A stretch of DNA of 64,000 nt from contig CANLVG010000001.1 of NCBI GenBank assembly GCA_947494565.1, forward strand, positions 682,001 to 746,000. Reading direction: 5' to 3'. This stretch comes from an uncultured Flavobacteriaceae bacterium. Its GTDB lineage: Bacteria; Bacteroidota; Bacteroidia; Flavobacteriales; Flavobacteriaceae. This document shows positions 8,838 through 17,970 of the stretch, piece by piece. Within the stretch, counting starts at the first letter, position 1. Every line of letters starts with the position of its first letter. The notes below the pieces were generated by a model that saw only the letters and a list, made by a program, of their open reading frames with translations, had not been told where the DNA came from and did no database searches. The translations under genes and the position numbers were made by a program.

Positions 8838-11078
8838 ATGCAAAAAATACTTGCTTTTAAGAAATCAATACTCGGTCTTTTCATTTTTTTGGGAATTGTA
8901 GCTACCCTGCTACTTTTTCAGTTAAAGTTCTCATTTGACTTCAGTCAGTTTTTTCCTGAAGGCGACGAAGACCTTGTCTTTTATCAGGAGTTTATTCAAG
9001 AATTCGGAGTAGACGATAGCTTTCTACTTATCGCCATTGAAAAGGAACCCACTGTGTTCGAAACGGATTTCCTAGAGCGTTTCGATGCCTTCTCAAAAAC
9101 ATCAAAAGACATCCCGTACGTTATTGAAAACCAATCTTTAACCACCCTCTTTTATCCTTTAAAAACTTCTTTCGGATACAGCCGGCTTCCGATCATACAT
9201 ATTGGGGATTCGTTGAAGTACGACAAGGACTGGCAGAAAATAAAAAAGGATAGTTTGTTTACTGGGCTTCTCGTCGACGAAAAAGCCACTTCTATGGTAG
9301 TTTCCCTAGAAACTGAGGATACACTCGATTACGAGCAATGTATCGCACTACTTACGGCTTTAAGAAATTCATTGGAAAAGCACGGTTTCAATGACTACCA
9401 CCTTCTCGGGCGTGCTTTTTTCTATGAGGCACTTGTCAATATGCAAAAAGAAGAACTGATCAAAACCACGATTTTCGCCACCCTACTTGTCGTACTAGTG
9501 CTCTTTTTGGTGTATCGAAGAATAACCGTAGTGGCTATCGCCCTCTCTTCCATAATTTTGGCACTACTCATTTTTTTGGGAGTGTTATCACTTCTTGGCA
9601 AAGAGCTGAATACGTTATCCTCCTTTTACCCCATTTTGTTATTGATTGTCGGCACTTCCGATGTCATCCATATCATGGATGACTATTTGGCAAAACTACG
9701 TAGCGGACTGCAAAGACAGATCGCAATGGCAAATACACTTAAGGAAGTAGGCATTTCGACCCTACTCACTTCAGTGACCACGGCTATCGGCTTTGCCTCC
9801 TTGGTCACCTCCAAATCAAGCGTGGTAAGTGGTTTCGGAATCAATTCGGCCCTTGGGGTGCTGATCGCCTTTGTGACCATCGTAGGATTTGCCTGCTCCC
9901 TCTTACTGCTGATCGATACGAAATACGTACTGCCCAAAAAGAACAGTTCTTCGAAATGGACTGCTGGCCTCACTCGCGTAAATCAGTTTACCCAACATTT
10001 TCCTAGGGGTATCCTAGTGGCAAGCCTCCTCTTTATGGGAATTTGCATTTGGGGGCTTTCAAGAATCAATACGAACTATCAGATCAAAGAGAGTCTTCCC
10101 TCGGGAAGTGCAATTGCCGCTGATTTTGAGTTTTTTCAAAAAAACTATGGCGGATTTCGACCTCTTGAAGTAGCGGTGTCAGCTCAAGGGGAGTATAAGG
10201 TTACCGACTTTTTCGTGGCTCAGGAAGTTGAAAGAGTAGTACAGCGCCTAAAGCAATTCAGTGCTGTGCGTAACGTGCAATCGGCCAATGCTTTTTACAA
10301 AGGATTGCACAAGGCCAATAATCTTAACCAATCCGATTACTTCATACTACCAAAAGAAAGGGAAACCTTTGAAAAATATAAAAGGGAAGTGCAGAAAATA
10401 GCGCGCAAGCCCTTGGGTAAGTTCGTTAATACCGAAGAGACCAAAGCGAGAATAACGGCCAAGGTACTCGATATAGGGCTAGACACCCTTAATACGGTAT
10501 ATGAAGAATTCAATTCATTTGTGACCACGGAAATAGATTCGAATCTAGTGAAGTTCAGACTGACCGGCACAGGTATCTTATTGGATAAAAACGCCTACTA
10601 CATCAAGGACAGTCTGTTGCAAGGTTTGCTTATGGGACTATTGCTTGTTGCGCTCGTTATGGCTTTTTTATTCAAGAACTTGAAGCTAGTGTTGGTCTCC
10701 TTACTACCAAACTTTTTACCCTTGTTATTCGCGGCGGCACTTTTAGGCTTTTTAGGTATACCCCTTGAGGCTACTATTTCAGTAGTATTCGCTATTGTAT
10801 TCGGTATAGCCGTCGACGATACCATACATTTTCTAGGTCGTTATAAGATAGGGCTTTCTAAAGGCTTGAATAAGGAAGAAGCCTTGCAAGTTACCTTTGC
10901 AGAAACAGGCCGGGCACTTATTATCACCACTTTGATACTGTTCTTCGGCTTTCTGGTGTTGTTATTTTCAGTGCATACACCAAGTACGACCATTGGAATG
11001 CTCGTCAGCGTGACGCTTTTAACGGCATTGATTTTAGACCTACTACTACTTCCGGTGTTGATCCGAAAGTTGCTTTAG
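8838..11078 (+). CDS. MMPL/RND-superfamily transporter
   Basis: A 746-residue inner membrane protein with the duplicated architecture of MMPL/HpnN-like exporters. Transmembrane helix 1 (about 12-30) is followed by a large periplasmic loop and a helix bundle at about 205-360, then helix 7 (about 395-412), a second loop, and a bundle at about 605-742. Each bundle contains the conserved acidic segment, TSDVIHIMDDY in the first and AVDDTIHFLGRY in the second, expected to carry protons for antiport. The cargo is unknown; lipids or hydrophobic compounds are typical for this class. It is divergent from the Omp85-type barrel, a pairing that could be functional but is inference only. Confidence 0.88.
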   Translation: MQKILAFKKSILGLFIFLGIVATLLLFQLKFSFDFSQFFPEGDEDLVFYQEFIQEFGVDDSFLLIAIEKEPTVFETDFLERFDAFSKTSKDIPYVIENQSLTTLFYPLKTSFGYSRLPIIHIGDSLKYDKDWQKIKKDSLFTGLLVDEKATSMVVSLETEDTLDYEQCIALLTALRNSLEKHGFNDYHLLGRAFFYEALVNMQKEELIKTTIFATLLVVLVLFLVYRRITVVAIALSSIILALLIFLGVLSLLGKELNTLSSFYPILLLIVGTSDVIHIMDDYLAKLRSGLQRQIAMANTLKEVGISTLLTSVTTAIGFASLVTSKSSVVSGFGINSALGVLIAFVTIVGFACSLLLLIDTKYVLPKKNSSSKWTAGLTRVNQFTQHFPRGILVASLLFMGICIWGLSRINTNYQIKESLPSGSAIAADFEFFQKNYGGFRPLEVAVSAQGEYKVTDFFVAQEVERVVQRLKQFSAVRNVQSANAFYKGLHKANNLNQSDYFILPKERETFEKYKREVQKIARKPLGKFVNTEETKARITAKVLDIGLDTLNTVYEEFNSFVTTEIDSNLVKFRLTGTGILLDKNAYYIKDSLLQGLLMGLLLVALVMAFLFKNLKLVLVSLLPNFLPLLFAAALLGFLGIPLEATISVVFAIVFGIAVDDTIHFLGRYKIGLSKGLNKEEALQVTFAETGRALIITTLILFFGFLVLLFSVHTPSTTIGMLVSVTLLTALILDLLLLPVLIRKLL

Positions 11079-11106
11079 TAAAAGGTGCGCAATAAAAAGA
11101 ACCGTC

Positions 11107-11226
11107 TTACTTTAAACGGTATTTGCGACCTCGAAGAGTTTTACGTAATTGTTTGCGCGCATTTAAAACAAAATACACCAACACTGACATGATAGAAATC
11201 CAAATAAAAAATAGGAAGTATTCCAT
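11107..11226 (-). CDS. small membrane protein (39 residues)
   Basis: A short open frame read on the minus strand from ATG 11226 to TAA 11107. The peptide opens with acidic and aromatic residues, has one hydrophobic helix (about 3-24, rich in Phe, Ile, Val and Leu), and a strongly basic tail with several Lys/Arg pairs. The layout (short N-terminus, one helix, basic cytoplasmic tail) is that of genuine single-pass small proteins and is unlikely by chance. It sits in the otherwise empty 390-bp gap after the MMPL gene. I recognise no family. Confidence 0.45.
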   Translation of the reverse strand: MEYFLFFIWISIMSVLVYFVLNARKQLRKTLRGRKYRLK

Positions 11227-11467
11227 AACACTCTAGTTTTTAGGGGAACTGTTTTCGGTTAAATTCTATTGTTGCTTCTGTAACACTTGGGGCATTTCAT
11301 AAGCTTTTAAAATAATTGGGAAGATAAAAATATAGAAAAGTACGCTATATTCCTACAAAAAATATCTAAAATCGACCAAATGACATCTAAGCTTCCGACA
11401 TCGAATCGTTCATAACCACCTAAAAGTCCCTATTTTCCATTAATTTAGCGACCTAAATCATCGATCA

Positions 11468-12664
11468 ATGAACCCATCGGCATCGGGCTGGATTAATAAA
11501 TTCGGGCAGATAGTTAACACGAGCCATGAAAGCTATGCCAACTTTGCTGAACTATACAATGCACTTAGAAAGACCGGCTTCGTATATGGCATCAATACCC
11601 AAGTTCCGCCGTTTATTGCCACTCAGCACACCCTATCGGAAGATGAAAAAGCCAAAATCAATCTAGTAGTAGGTCTGTACTCCGTTTTCAATCTAGAAAA
11701 CCCAAAAACACCTTTTGATGCTTTCTTAGAAGCTATTTTCGCTTTTTACCAAGATTTGGGGATTCAACAGATTTCCTTTTTGCATAAAATTCTGACCGGT
11801 AAGAAAACGTCCGATCAGCTGGAAAAACTGATCGATTCGCGGGTTTATCTCGAAGATAATTTAATCAGTAAGACCTTTAATAGTATTATCACCAACTCGT
11901 TGCTCTTCATAGATGTATTGGTCTTCAAGAAATACCTGCAACAGAAAACGGAAATACGTGCATATGCTCAAAATTTGGAATACAAGACCATACATATTAC
12001 CTATCACGCCTTGAATTCAAAGGAAAAGGAGCGTAATGATGAGCGGTTGGCGCAGCTCTTTGGGGCTTCACTGACATTCATAGACACGACCTCGCAGCGT
12101 TTTGACGGGTCATACCGCGAAAAGCTGATGCACAACCACTCTGTATGGGAAAACCATTATTTCTTGGACATTGCCTGCTTAAGTGTTTGGGAAGACAATT
12201 CGTTGGACTACCGAGAATCGGAGTTTATCTTCGGAATAGGCAAAGACCTGGGATTCGAAAAAAAACAGATTTCCGAATCTTTGGAAGAAGTGACCGCCTT
12301 TTTCGATATGAACGCGGAAAATATCCCTTTCTTAAAGGACAATAATATGGCCATGCAATTTTACGAAAGCATGTCAAAAGTGGTCAATCGACTCATTCTA
12401 AGAAACAGTAAGCGATTGCAAAAAGAGCTTTCCGAAAGCGCCGAACTCGTAGCCTTACTATCAAAATCAACGGTTCGTGATTTGAATTCCGAGGAAAAGA
12501 AAAAAATACAAAATCAGCTTATCGATATTTTCAAGAGCATTCCTTCCCTTGCTATTTTTATTTTACCAGGTGGTGCGGTTTTGCTTCCGATTTTCATTAA
12601 ATTGATTCCGAAACTACTTCCCTCGTCATTCGATGAAAATCGCATTGAAAAAACAGACAATTAG
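11468..12664 (+). CDS. LETM1-like/TerB-like protein
   Basis: A 398-residue protein. The N-terminal two thirds are helical and contain a TerB-like acidic helical segment (around 240-300). The C-terminal part (about 335-385) has the LETM1-like pattern of a charged helix followed by a hydrophobic Pro/Gly-containing segment (SIPSLAIFILPGG and a following hydrophobic stretch) and a polar tail. Related Bacteroidota proteins are annotated as LETM1-related, sometimes as biofilm-associated. It may bind the membrane through the C-terminal hydrophobic segment. Function unknown. Confidence 0.65.
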   Translation: MNPSASGWINKFGQIVNTSHESYANFAELYNALRKTGFVYGINTQVPPFIATQHTLSEDEKAKINLVVGLYSVFNLENPKTPFDAFLEAIFAFYQDLGIQQISFLHKILTGKKTSDQLEKLIDSRVYLEDNLISKTFNSIITNSLLFIDVLVFKKYLQQKTEIRAYAQNLEYKTIHITYHALNSKEKERNDERLAQLFGASLTFIDTTSQRFDGSYREKLMHNHSVWENHYFLDIACLSVWEDNSLDYRESEFIFGIGKDLGFEKKQISESLEEVTAFFDMNAENIPFLKDNNMAMQFYESMSKVVNRLILRNSKRLQKELSESAELVALLSKSTVRDLNSEEKKKIQNQLIDIFKSIPSLAIFILPGGAVLLPIFIKLIPKLLPSSFDENRIEKTDN

Positions 12665-12735
12665 CGCTAAAAACATGATATAATAAAAATCTATGACTAT
12701 ATTCAATAACCACAAAATCAATTAATTAAATCACA

Positions 12736-13491
12736 TTACTCTAACCACAACTTAAAGTCTCGAACTCTTTCTCTACTTACGATAATTTCTTGCTCGGAAA
12801 AGTTGTTCAACTTGATTTGAAGCCTTGAATTCGTATAAGAAATGATGTCTTTAATATGGGTGATACTAACATAGAATTTTCTACTCACCCGAAAGAAAAT
12901 CTTGGGATCTAGTTCTGTCTCCAAATTTTCCAGCGTCGTATCCAATAGGTAATTTCTTCCGTCCGAGGTAGCTGCATAGGTGCCTTTATTCTCACTATAA
13001 AAACACTCCACCTCATCAGCGTTGATAATCTTCAGGTGCTGCCCTACCTTGACAGTGAATCTTTTCTTGTGTTCTCGCTCCAACGGATTTATCAATAGCT
13101 TTTTAATATCTTCAAAATCGAGTGCCAATTTTTGTGCTTGCGGTTTCAGCGCACGGTATTTCTTTACAGCTTGCTCCAATTCCTCATCGTCTATCGGTTT
13201 CAACAGATAGTCGATACTATTCAGCTTGAACGCTTGCAGTGCATACTCGTCATAGGCTGTTGTAAAAATGATGGCACTCTTGACTTCCACCTCGTCGAAT
13301 ATCTCAAAAGAGAGTCCATCAGAAAGCTGAATGTCCAAGAATATCAAATCAGGATGTGGGTTGTTATTAAACCAATTAATGGCCTCTTCTACCGAATGGA
13401 GCATCACGGATACCTCAACATCCAACTCTGCCAATAAACGGCCCAAACGCCTTGCGGCGGGCTTCTCGTCTTCAATAATGATTACGTTCAT
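12736..13491 (-). CDS. LytTR response regulator (LytR/AgrA type)
   Basis: A 251-residue transcription factor with a receiver domain (1-120; acidic pocket Glu7/Asp8, phosphoacceptor Asp53 in IFLDIQ, Lys in LLKPI) and a LytTR DNA-binding domain (about 150-250) opening near KKRFTVKVG and ending in RVRDFKLW. It is the likely partner of the LytS-type kinase at 15943-17280, which is transcribed in the same direction further upstream with six 2TM genes between them. This organisation suggests one regulatory unit in which the 2TM proteins are components or targets. Confidence 0.9.
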   Translation of the reverse strand: MNVIIIEDEKPAARRLGRLLAELDVEVSVMLHSVEEAINWFNNNPHPDLIFLDIQLSDGLSFEIFDEVEVKSAIIFTTAYDEYALQAFKLNSIDYLLKPIDDEELEQAVKKYRALKPQAQKLALDFEDIKKLLINPLEREHKKRFTVKVGQHLKIINADEVECFYSENKGTYAATSDGRNYLLDTTLENLETELDPKIFFRVSRKFYVSITHIKDIISYTNSRLQIKLNNFSEQEIIVSRERVRDFKLWLE

Positions 13492-13567
13492 GTATTACCT
13501 ATTTTTTAGTTGAAAGTCCGTTGTCTTTTGATATGACTTTTCATCTGACCCGAACCTCATTTTTTAC

Positions 13568-13912
13568 CTATTCGGATTTTTCTTTATTCCGCTCTTCGTT
13601 CATAAATCGCTCCATTTGGCGTTCTTCCCATTTTCGTCCAAAAATAGAGAATCCTCCGAATACTTTAACCCCATGTACCGCGAGGATGATTCCCCAAATG
13701 ATAGGGGTTCCATATACATTCCAATCGATCCACTCTAAAAACTCAGGATTGCCCAAGGCCCTTTTACTCAAAAGAGTTACGGTCATCCGCTCTTTAAAAA
13801 GCAATAAAACCGCATTGACTACTAGGTATACACCCAAATGATTATAGAAGCCCCTGATTTCGGCTACCCTGCGTTGCGCGCGTTCGTACTTGGTCAATTC
13901 TTTATTTTCCAT
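13568..13912 (-). CDS. 2TM domain protein (copy 1)
   Basis: A 114-residue membrane protein of the 2TM family (PF13239): a charged helix (YERAQRRVAEIRGFY), two transmembrane helices, and the C-terminal signature FGRKWEERQMERFM. ATG 13912 is chosen over a TTG 24 nt upstream. Last 2TM gene before the LytTR regulator (76-bp gap). Function unknown for the family; the same domain is fused to the kinase in this cluster. Confidence 0.85.
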   Translation of the reverse strand: MENKELTKYERAQRRVAEIRGFYNHLGVYLVVNAVLLLFKERMTVTLLSKRALGNPEFLEWIDWNVYGTPIIWGIILAVHGVKVFGGFSIFGRKWEERQMERFMNEERNKEKSE

Positions 13913-13932
13913 GGTCTGTTTGGTTATTGTTC

Positions 13933-14241
13933 TCAATTTTCATTTTTGCTGTCGTCCATAAACTTTTCGATTTGGCGTTCTTCCCATTTCCTTATCAACA
14001 AAGGAATCTTACCAAATACCAATAGCGCATGTATGGCAAGGATAATACACCAGATATAAAAATTCCAAACAACCCAGTCCATCGCCTTTGTATGATATCC
14101 TATAGTATCACCAAGCTTACCCTTCATGAGGATCAACGGGACATTGATTAAGATAAAAATAGCGACATGCCGGTAGAACCCTTTGATTTGGGCTATCCTA
14201 TCCCGAGCTCTTTCGAATTTATCGAACCTATTGCTTTTCAT
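13933..14241 (-). CDS. 2TM domain protein (copy 2)
   Basis: A 102-residue 2TM protein with the family hallmarks: an N-terminal charged helix ending IKGFYRH, two hydrophobic helices (about 27-42 and 58-78) and the end motif RKWEERQIEKFM. It overlaps the preceding 2TM gene by 14 bp, so the genes are translationally coupled. The second helix contains Ile-His-Ala where paralogues have Phe-His-Gly or similar. Confidence 0.85.
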   Translation of the reverse strand: MKSNRFDKFERARDRIAQIKGFYRHVAIFILINVPLILMKGKLGDTIGYHTKAMDWVVWNFYIWCIILAIHALLVFGKIPLLIRKWEERQIEKFMDDSKNEN

Positions 14242-14584
14242 TGTCTATCGACTTATATTTTTCAACTTCCTTTCGGTCTTCCTCTAAGAACTTTTGCATT
14301 TGGCGCTCTTCCCATTGCTTACCTAAAAACGGATTTAATCCAGAGACTTTAAGCCCGTGAAAGGCAAGGCCTATTCCCCAAAATAATGGAGTAGCAAATG
14401 TGCTAAAGTGCCATATTGGCCCCATAAAGGACTCTCCATTATACATCGTGCCCACAATTTTAACCACAATAAGCATGGTATTGATAAAAACAAATACCAT
14501 CAGGTGTGTGAAAAAGCCCTTCAGCTCCTCTACTCGCTTTTTTGCCCTCGCTTTCTTGTCTTCCCTATCGGTTTCCATACCCAT
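14228..14584 (-). CDS. 2TM domain protein (copy 3)
   Basis: A 118-residue 2TM protein whose C-terminus continues past the WEERQMQKFL signature into an acidic/Lys tail (EEDRKEVEKYK). The tail is nearly the same in copy 4, so copies 3 and 4 look like a recent duplication. An alternative ATG lies two codons downstream. It overlaps copy 4 by 20 bp and copy 2 by 14 bp. Confidence 0.85.
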   Translation of the reverse strand: MGMETDREDKKARAKKRVEELKGFFTHLMVFVFINTMLIVVKIVGTMYNGESFMGPIWHFSTFATPLFWGIGLAFHGLKVSGLNPFLGKQWEERQMQKFLEEDRKEVEKYKSIDNEKQ

Positions 14585-14921
14585 CGCCTAGTTGCTTGTA
14601 CTTCTCCACTTCTTTGCGGTCCGCATCCATATACTTTTGAATCTGCCGCTCCTCCCAATTCTTACCGAAAATGAAGTTAAAGCCCAATACTTTGGAAGCG
14701 TGCCCCGCAAGTCCTATTCCCCAAAAAAACGGCGTCGCAAAAGTGCCAAAACTGAAAAATGCGCTTACAAAACTGTCACCTTCGTTCATTCGGGCGTAAA
14801 TTGAAACCCCCATAATGAAAAGGTTTACCAGCACGTATACCATGAGGTGTATGTAAAACCCTTTCAGTTCTTCGACCCGTTCTCGAGCCCTTTTTTTCTT
14901 CTCTCTTCGATTTGTTTCCAT
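14565..14921 (-). CDS. 2TM domain protein (copy 4)
   Basis: A 118-residue 2TM protein with a very basic start (RREKKKRARERVEELKGFY), two transmembrane helices, and the signature FGKNWEERQIQKYM followed by DADRKEVEKYK. Closest to copy 3 in sequence and length (same Thr-Phe-Ala-Thr-Pro segment before helix 2). Confidence 0.85.
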   Translation of the reverse strand: METNRREKKKRARERVEELKGFYIHLMVYVLVNLFIMGVSIYARMNEGDSFVSAFFSFGTFATPFFWGIGLAGHASKVLGFNFIFGKNWEERQIQKYMDADRKEVEKYKQLGDGYGNR

Positions 14922-15040
14922 TGGTCTTATTTTTTTGTTCCTTCTCCTGTCTGATCACAGGTTTATAAGGATCGTTTCACATGAATTGCTATTTTATTCG
15001 ATACGGGAACCTTCAATGAGGCCCAAATGCACGGTGTTGA

Positions 15041-15340
15041 TCACTTCCACCTTTCCTTGCCCTCATCTTGCTGCATAAACTCCTGTATCTTTCGTTTCTC
15101 CCAGTCCTTTCCAAAAAAGGGATTGAGGTCGAATGCCTTGATCGCCTGAAAGACCAGTCCTATACCCCAGCCAAAAGCCGCCCATAAAAACCAAGCATTG
15201 CTCCATTCGTTCAGATAGTAGTTGATTCCTCCCAACAGGGCGATTACAAACAAATACTTTGTCAGGCTTGAGTAGAACTTCCGCATACAGGCAATTTTAT
15301 TCTTTGCCCTAATATATTTCTCGTCCTCTATTTTGTACAT
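15041..15340 (-). CDS. 2TM domain protein (copy 5)
   Basis: A 99-residue 2TM protein with an N-terminal helix (KYIRAKNKIACMRKFYSSL), two hydrophobic helices, then NPFFGKDWEKRKIQEFM. It belongs to the more divergent right-hand subgroup with copy 6 and the kinase-fused domain, which share a G-W-G-x-G segment at the start of helix 2. It is 119 bp from copy 4. Confidence 0.84.
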   Translation of the reverse strand: MYKIEDEKYIRAKNKIACMRKFYSSLTKYLFVIALLGGINYYLNEWSNAWFLWAAFGWGIGLVFQAIKAFDLNPFFGKDWEKRKIQEFMQQDEGKERWK

Positions 15341-15393
15341 AATGTATGATTTTTACAAGATTTTTTTATTGGCGTATTAAAGATACGGAATAC

Positions 15394-15672
15394 CTAAAAT
15401 TCAGTATCGTTCATAAATTCCCTTATCTTTCGTTCTTCCCAGTTCTTCCCAAAAATCAGGGCACTCCCAAAAACACTGACCCAGTGTCCGAAAAGACCTA
15501 AGCCCCAACCGACGGCCGGAAACAGCACCCAGGGAAAATGGGTCGTATTATAATTGAGCCAAGCCAATAACGGGATGATGATCAAATAAGCTACAAGGTT
15601 CGAATAAAAAGATTTAACCTTCGCTATGTGTTCTTTCGCTTTTTCGTATTTGTAGTCGTATGAGTTCTCCAT
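15394..15672 (-). CDS. 2TM domain protein (copy 6)
   Basis: A 92-residue 2TM protein. It shares with the kinase C-terminus the segments YNTTHFPW (YNTTSFPW in the kinase), a G-W-G-x-G stretch and GKNWEERKIREFM (GKRWEEKKMRELM in the kinase). This makes it the closest stand-alone relative of the fused domain, and suggests that this copy arose from the kinase tail or the reverse. Confidence 0.86.
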   Translation of the reverse strand: MENSYDYKYEKAKEHIAKVKSFYSNLVAYLIIIPLLAWLNYNTTHFPWVLFPAVGWGLGLFGHWVSVFGSALIFGKNWEERKIREFMNDTEF

Positions 15673-15942
15673 GATAGTTCTATTTGTATGTTCTATTAAT
15701 ATTTACAAGTCAAATATCGTGGGAATCAAAAAGGTTTGAAAAACTTGCTTTCCGAGTTGTCGCTTTTTGGGGATGAATTGGGAAATCGGTCTCTTTCCGT
15801 TATAAGGACCACTAGTTGTTCTGTAGAAAAGGTGCTACCCGGAGCGCTCGGAGCACACTCACAAAGCTTCGGAAGGGAAACGCATGAAGGAAATTGGATC
15901 TAGCTGCCCAAAGACGGTCAGGTTTACATATGGCGTATCGAA

Positions 15943-17280
15943 TCAAAAGTCTTCATCTTCCATCAACTCGCGCATTTTCTTTTCTTCCCAACGCTTTCCC
16001 CAGAGCGGATTGTACCCATAGGCCTCCATTCCATGGGCAACAACCCCGAAGCCCCAGCCTAAGGTCGGAAATATGGCCCAAGGAAAACTAGTCGTATTGT
16101 AATTCAGAATCCATAAAAAGGGGATGACTATGAAATACGCCAAAAGGTTTCCATAGAACCCTTTGATCGCTTCAACACGTTCTTTCGCTTTCTCATAGAG
16201 TTTGTCTTCGATATACTCTTTCTGGGTCTCCATGACCGAGACCTGTTTGGTCAACATGGGTAACTTTACACTAAAATCGGAAACCGATTTTTCGATTTCC
16301 ACCTGTTTGTCCGTTAGAATGCCATACCGTTGTCGAATGTTCTGTAAACCGACGCCGCTACTTTTTTTGACCACTTGTTTCTCTTGAAGATTGTTACTGA
16401 CCTTAAGCATTCCATCTTTCTCGGTCACCTTGATATGTAACGGTTTTTCAGCGGTTACCACATTGTGCTTTACTGCGTTTTCAAGCAGAAGCTGAAGCGA
16501 TAAAGGAATTATTTTTGCGTCCGGATCCAAACTGCGTTCCGGGATGTCGAAAACGATACTATCTTCAAAACGCATCTTCAAAAGACGTACGTAGGTCTTG
16601 GCAAACCGAAGCTCTTCATCAACAGTGACCAGATCTTTGTTTTTCTGTTCAAGCACGTAGCGATAGACTTTCGAAAGTGATGTGGTGAACTTTTGGGCCT
16701 GATACGGATCCTCTTCGATCAAACTGGTCAAAACGTTCAAACTATTGAATAGAAAATGTGGGTCAAGCTGATTTTTAAGGGCATCGAATTTGGCGGAAGC
16801 GGTACCCGCGATTATTTTTTGCTCCTTTACTTTGATTTCCTGACGATGCCGATAGTAAGAAACTATGTAAAAGGTCAAGGCGACCACTACTCCAATAAGC
16901 ATTGAAGGCCAATACGCCATTAGGGTTTCATTCTCCCAAAATTCGTCCAAGGTATAATTGTAGATACCAACTAACAAAATGATACGGGAAATAGCCGTAC
17001 CTATCAATGTAAAAAGCGCATGCCCTGCCACTGCAATTGCCATCTTGTTTGTAGTAAACAGTCCCTGACGGTGCTTTTCGGTATAATAGCCGTACCAAAC
17101 CGAGTTTGTGGCGTACAGGATAATCGAAAAGAGCATATTATTACGAACCTCCCTCCAAACATCATTTGCAGTAAGGCCTTCCTCATAAGTGCCGTTGAAA
17201 TAAACTATGGCAAGCAATATCAATGAGATAAGAATCCCAATTAAAAGTGCATTGCCAATGTGTTTTAAAAATCTTTGCAT
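15943..17280 (-). CDS. LytS-type sensor histidine kinase with C-terminal 2TM domain
   Basis: A 445-residue inner membrane kinase. Four hydrophobic helices occupy residues 12-145. The His_kinase (PF06580) domain has phosphoacceptor His175 in LDPHFLFNS, and the ATPase part has Asn267 in LLLENAVKHN and the G-box GVGLQNI at 309-315. Residues about 360-445 form a complete 2TM domain (YEKAKERVEAIKGFY ... GKRWEEKKMRELM), unusual behind a catalytic domain. Its likely partner is the LytTR regulator at 12736-13491. A secreted TPR protein gene lies 5 bp upstream in the same direction. Confidence 0.9.
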   Translation of the reverse strand: MQRFLKHIGNALLIGILISLILLAIVYFNGTYEEGLTANDVWREVRNNMLFSIILYATNSVWYGYYTEKHRQGLFTTNKMAIAVAGHALFTLIGTAISRIILLVGIYNYTLDEFWENETLMAYWPSMLIGVVVALTFYIVSYYRHRQEIKVKEQKIIAGTASAKFDALKNQLDPHFLFNSLNVLTSLIEEDPYQAQKFTTSLSKVYRYVLEQKNKDLVTVDEELRFAKTYVRLLKMRFEDSIVFDIPERSLDPDAKIIPLSLQLLLENAVKHNVVTAEKPLHIKVTEKDGMLKVSNNLQEKQVVKKSSGVGLQNIRQRYGILTDKQVEIEKSVSDFSVKLPMLTKQVSVMETQKEYIEDKLYEKAKERVEAIKGFYGNLLAYFIVIPFLWILNYNTTSFPWAIFPTLGWGFGVVAHGMEAYGYNPLWGKRWEEKKMRELMEDEDF

Positions 17281-17285
17281 TCATT

Positions 17286-17915
17286 CTATTCTTTACCGCA
17301 CAAGGTAGATAAAACCGATGCAGCCCTATCCTTGCCCCAATTTGGATGAAAATCCGATTCTGCTTTAAAGGTATCAAAAAGTTCCAAGGAACGCGATACG
17401 TCTTTACAGTATGGCGTAGTATCCTGCCCAAAATACCTGGCCGAGCCCATATCCCATTCGGCTTTAGAAAATACGACTCTCGGATTTTCAGGTGCGATTT
17501 CCAAGGCCTTCGCGTAGAGTGCAGCCACCTTACCGGAAAGTGTCATTCCATAAGTTGCCCCGTCAAAGGCGATCCAGGCTGTATGCGTCATCGCCTGCTG
17601 CACGAGAATCTCGGGATTATCAGGAGAAATATTTTTCGCCAAATCGATGTATTCCTGTGCTTTTTCGAGCTGCTGTGTCAATTTCTCTTTGTCCTTTTCC
17701 CCAAAAGAGATGATTGTATTGATCTGCGCTACATAGTAATACGGCAACCAATTATCCATCTCTGCATTTGCAATGCGTTCAAACATATTCGAAGCATCTG
17801 CGGTCTTTCCTTCTCCCCAAAGTTGAAGGGCCTTTTGCATTCCTTTTTCATAGGGTCCTTGGGCGAATGCTATGGATGAAACTAAAAATAAGGCGATTGC
17901 GATTGTGTTTTTCAT
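17286..17915 (-). CDS. secreted TPR-like protein
   Basis: A 209-residue protein with a signal peptide (cleavage after AFAQ, residue 19) and helical repeats resembling tetratricopeptide units (around 25-60, 75-110 and 125-160, with A-x-x-x-P-E-N-P turns). It is probably periplasmic. It directly precedes the LytS-2TM kinase gene with a 5-bp gap, so it could act as the extracytoplasmic partner or target of that system; this is inference from position. The Cys residues near the end (Cys169, Cys206) might form a disulphide. Confidence 0.75.
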   Translation of the reverse strand: MKNTIAIALFLVSSIAFAQGPYEKGMQKALQLWGEGKTADASNMFERIANAEMDNWLPYYYVAQINTIISFGEKDKEKLTQQLEKAQEYIDLAKNISPDNPEILVQQAMTHTAWIAFDGATYGMTLSGKVAALYAKALEIAPENPRVVFSKAEWDMGSARYFGQDTTPYCKDVSRSLELFDTFKAESDFHPNWGKDRAASVLSTLCGKE

Positions 17916-17970
17916 GATATACGAATTATGATGTTATGAGTGAGGTTCCCAAAGGGGAACAGTAATGAGT

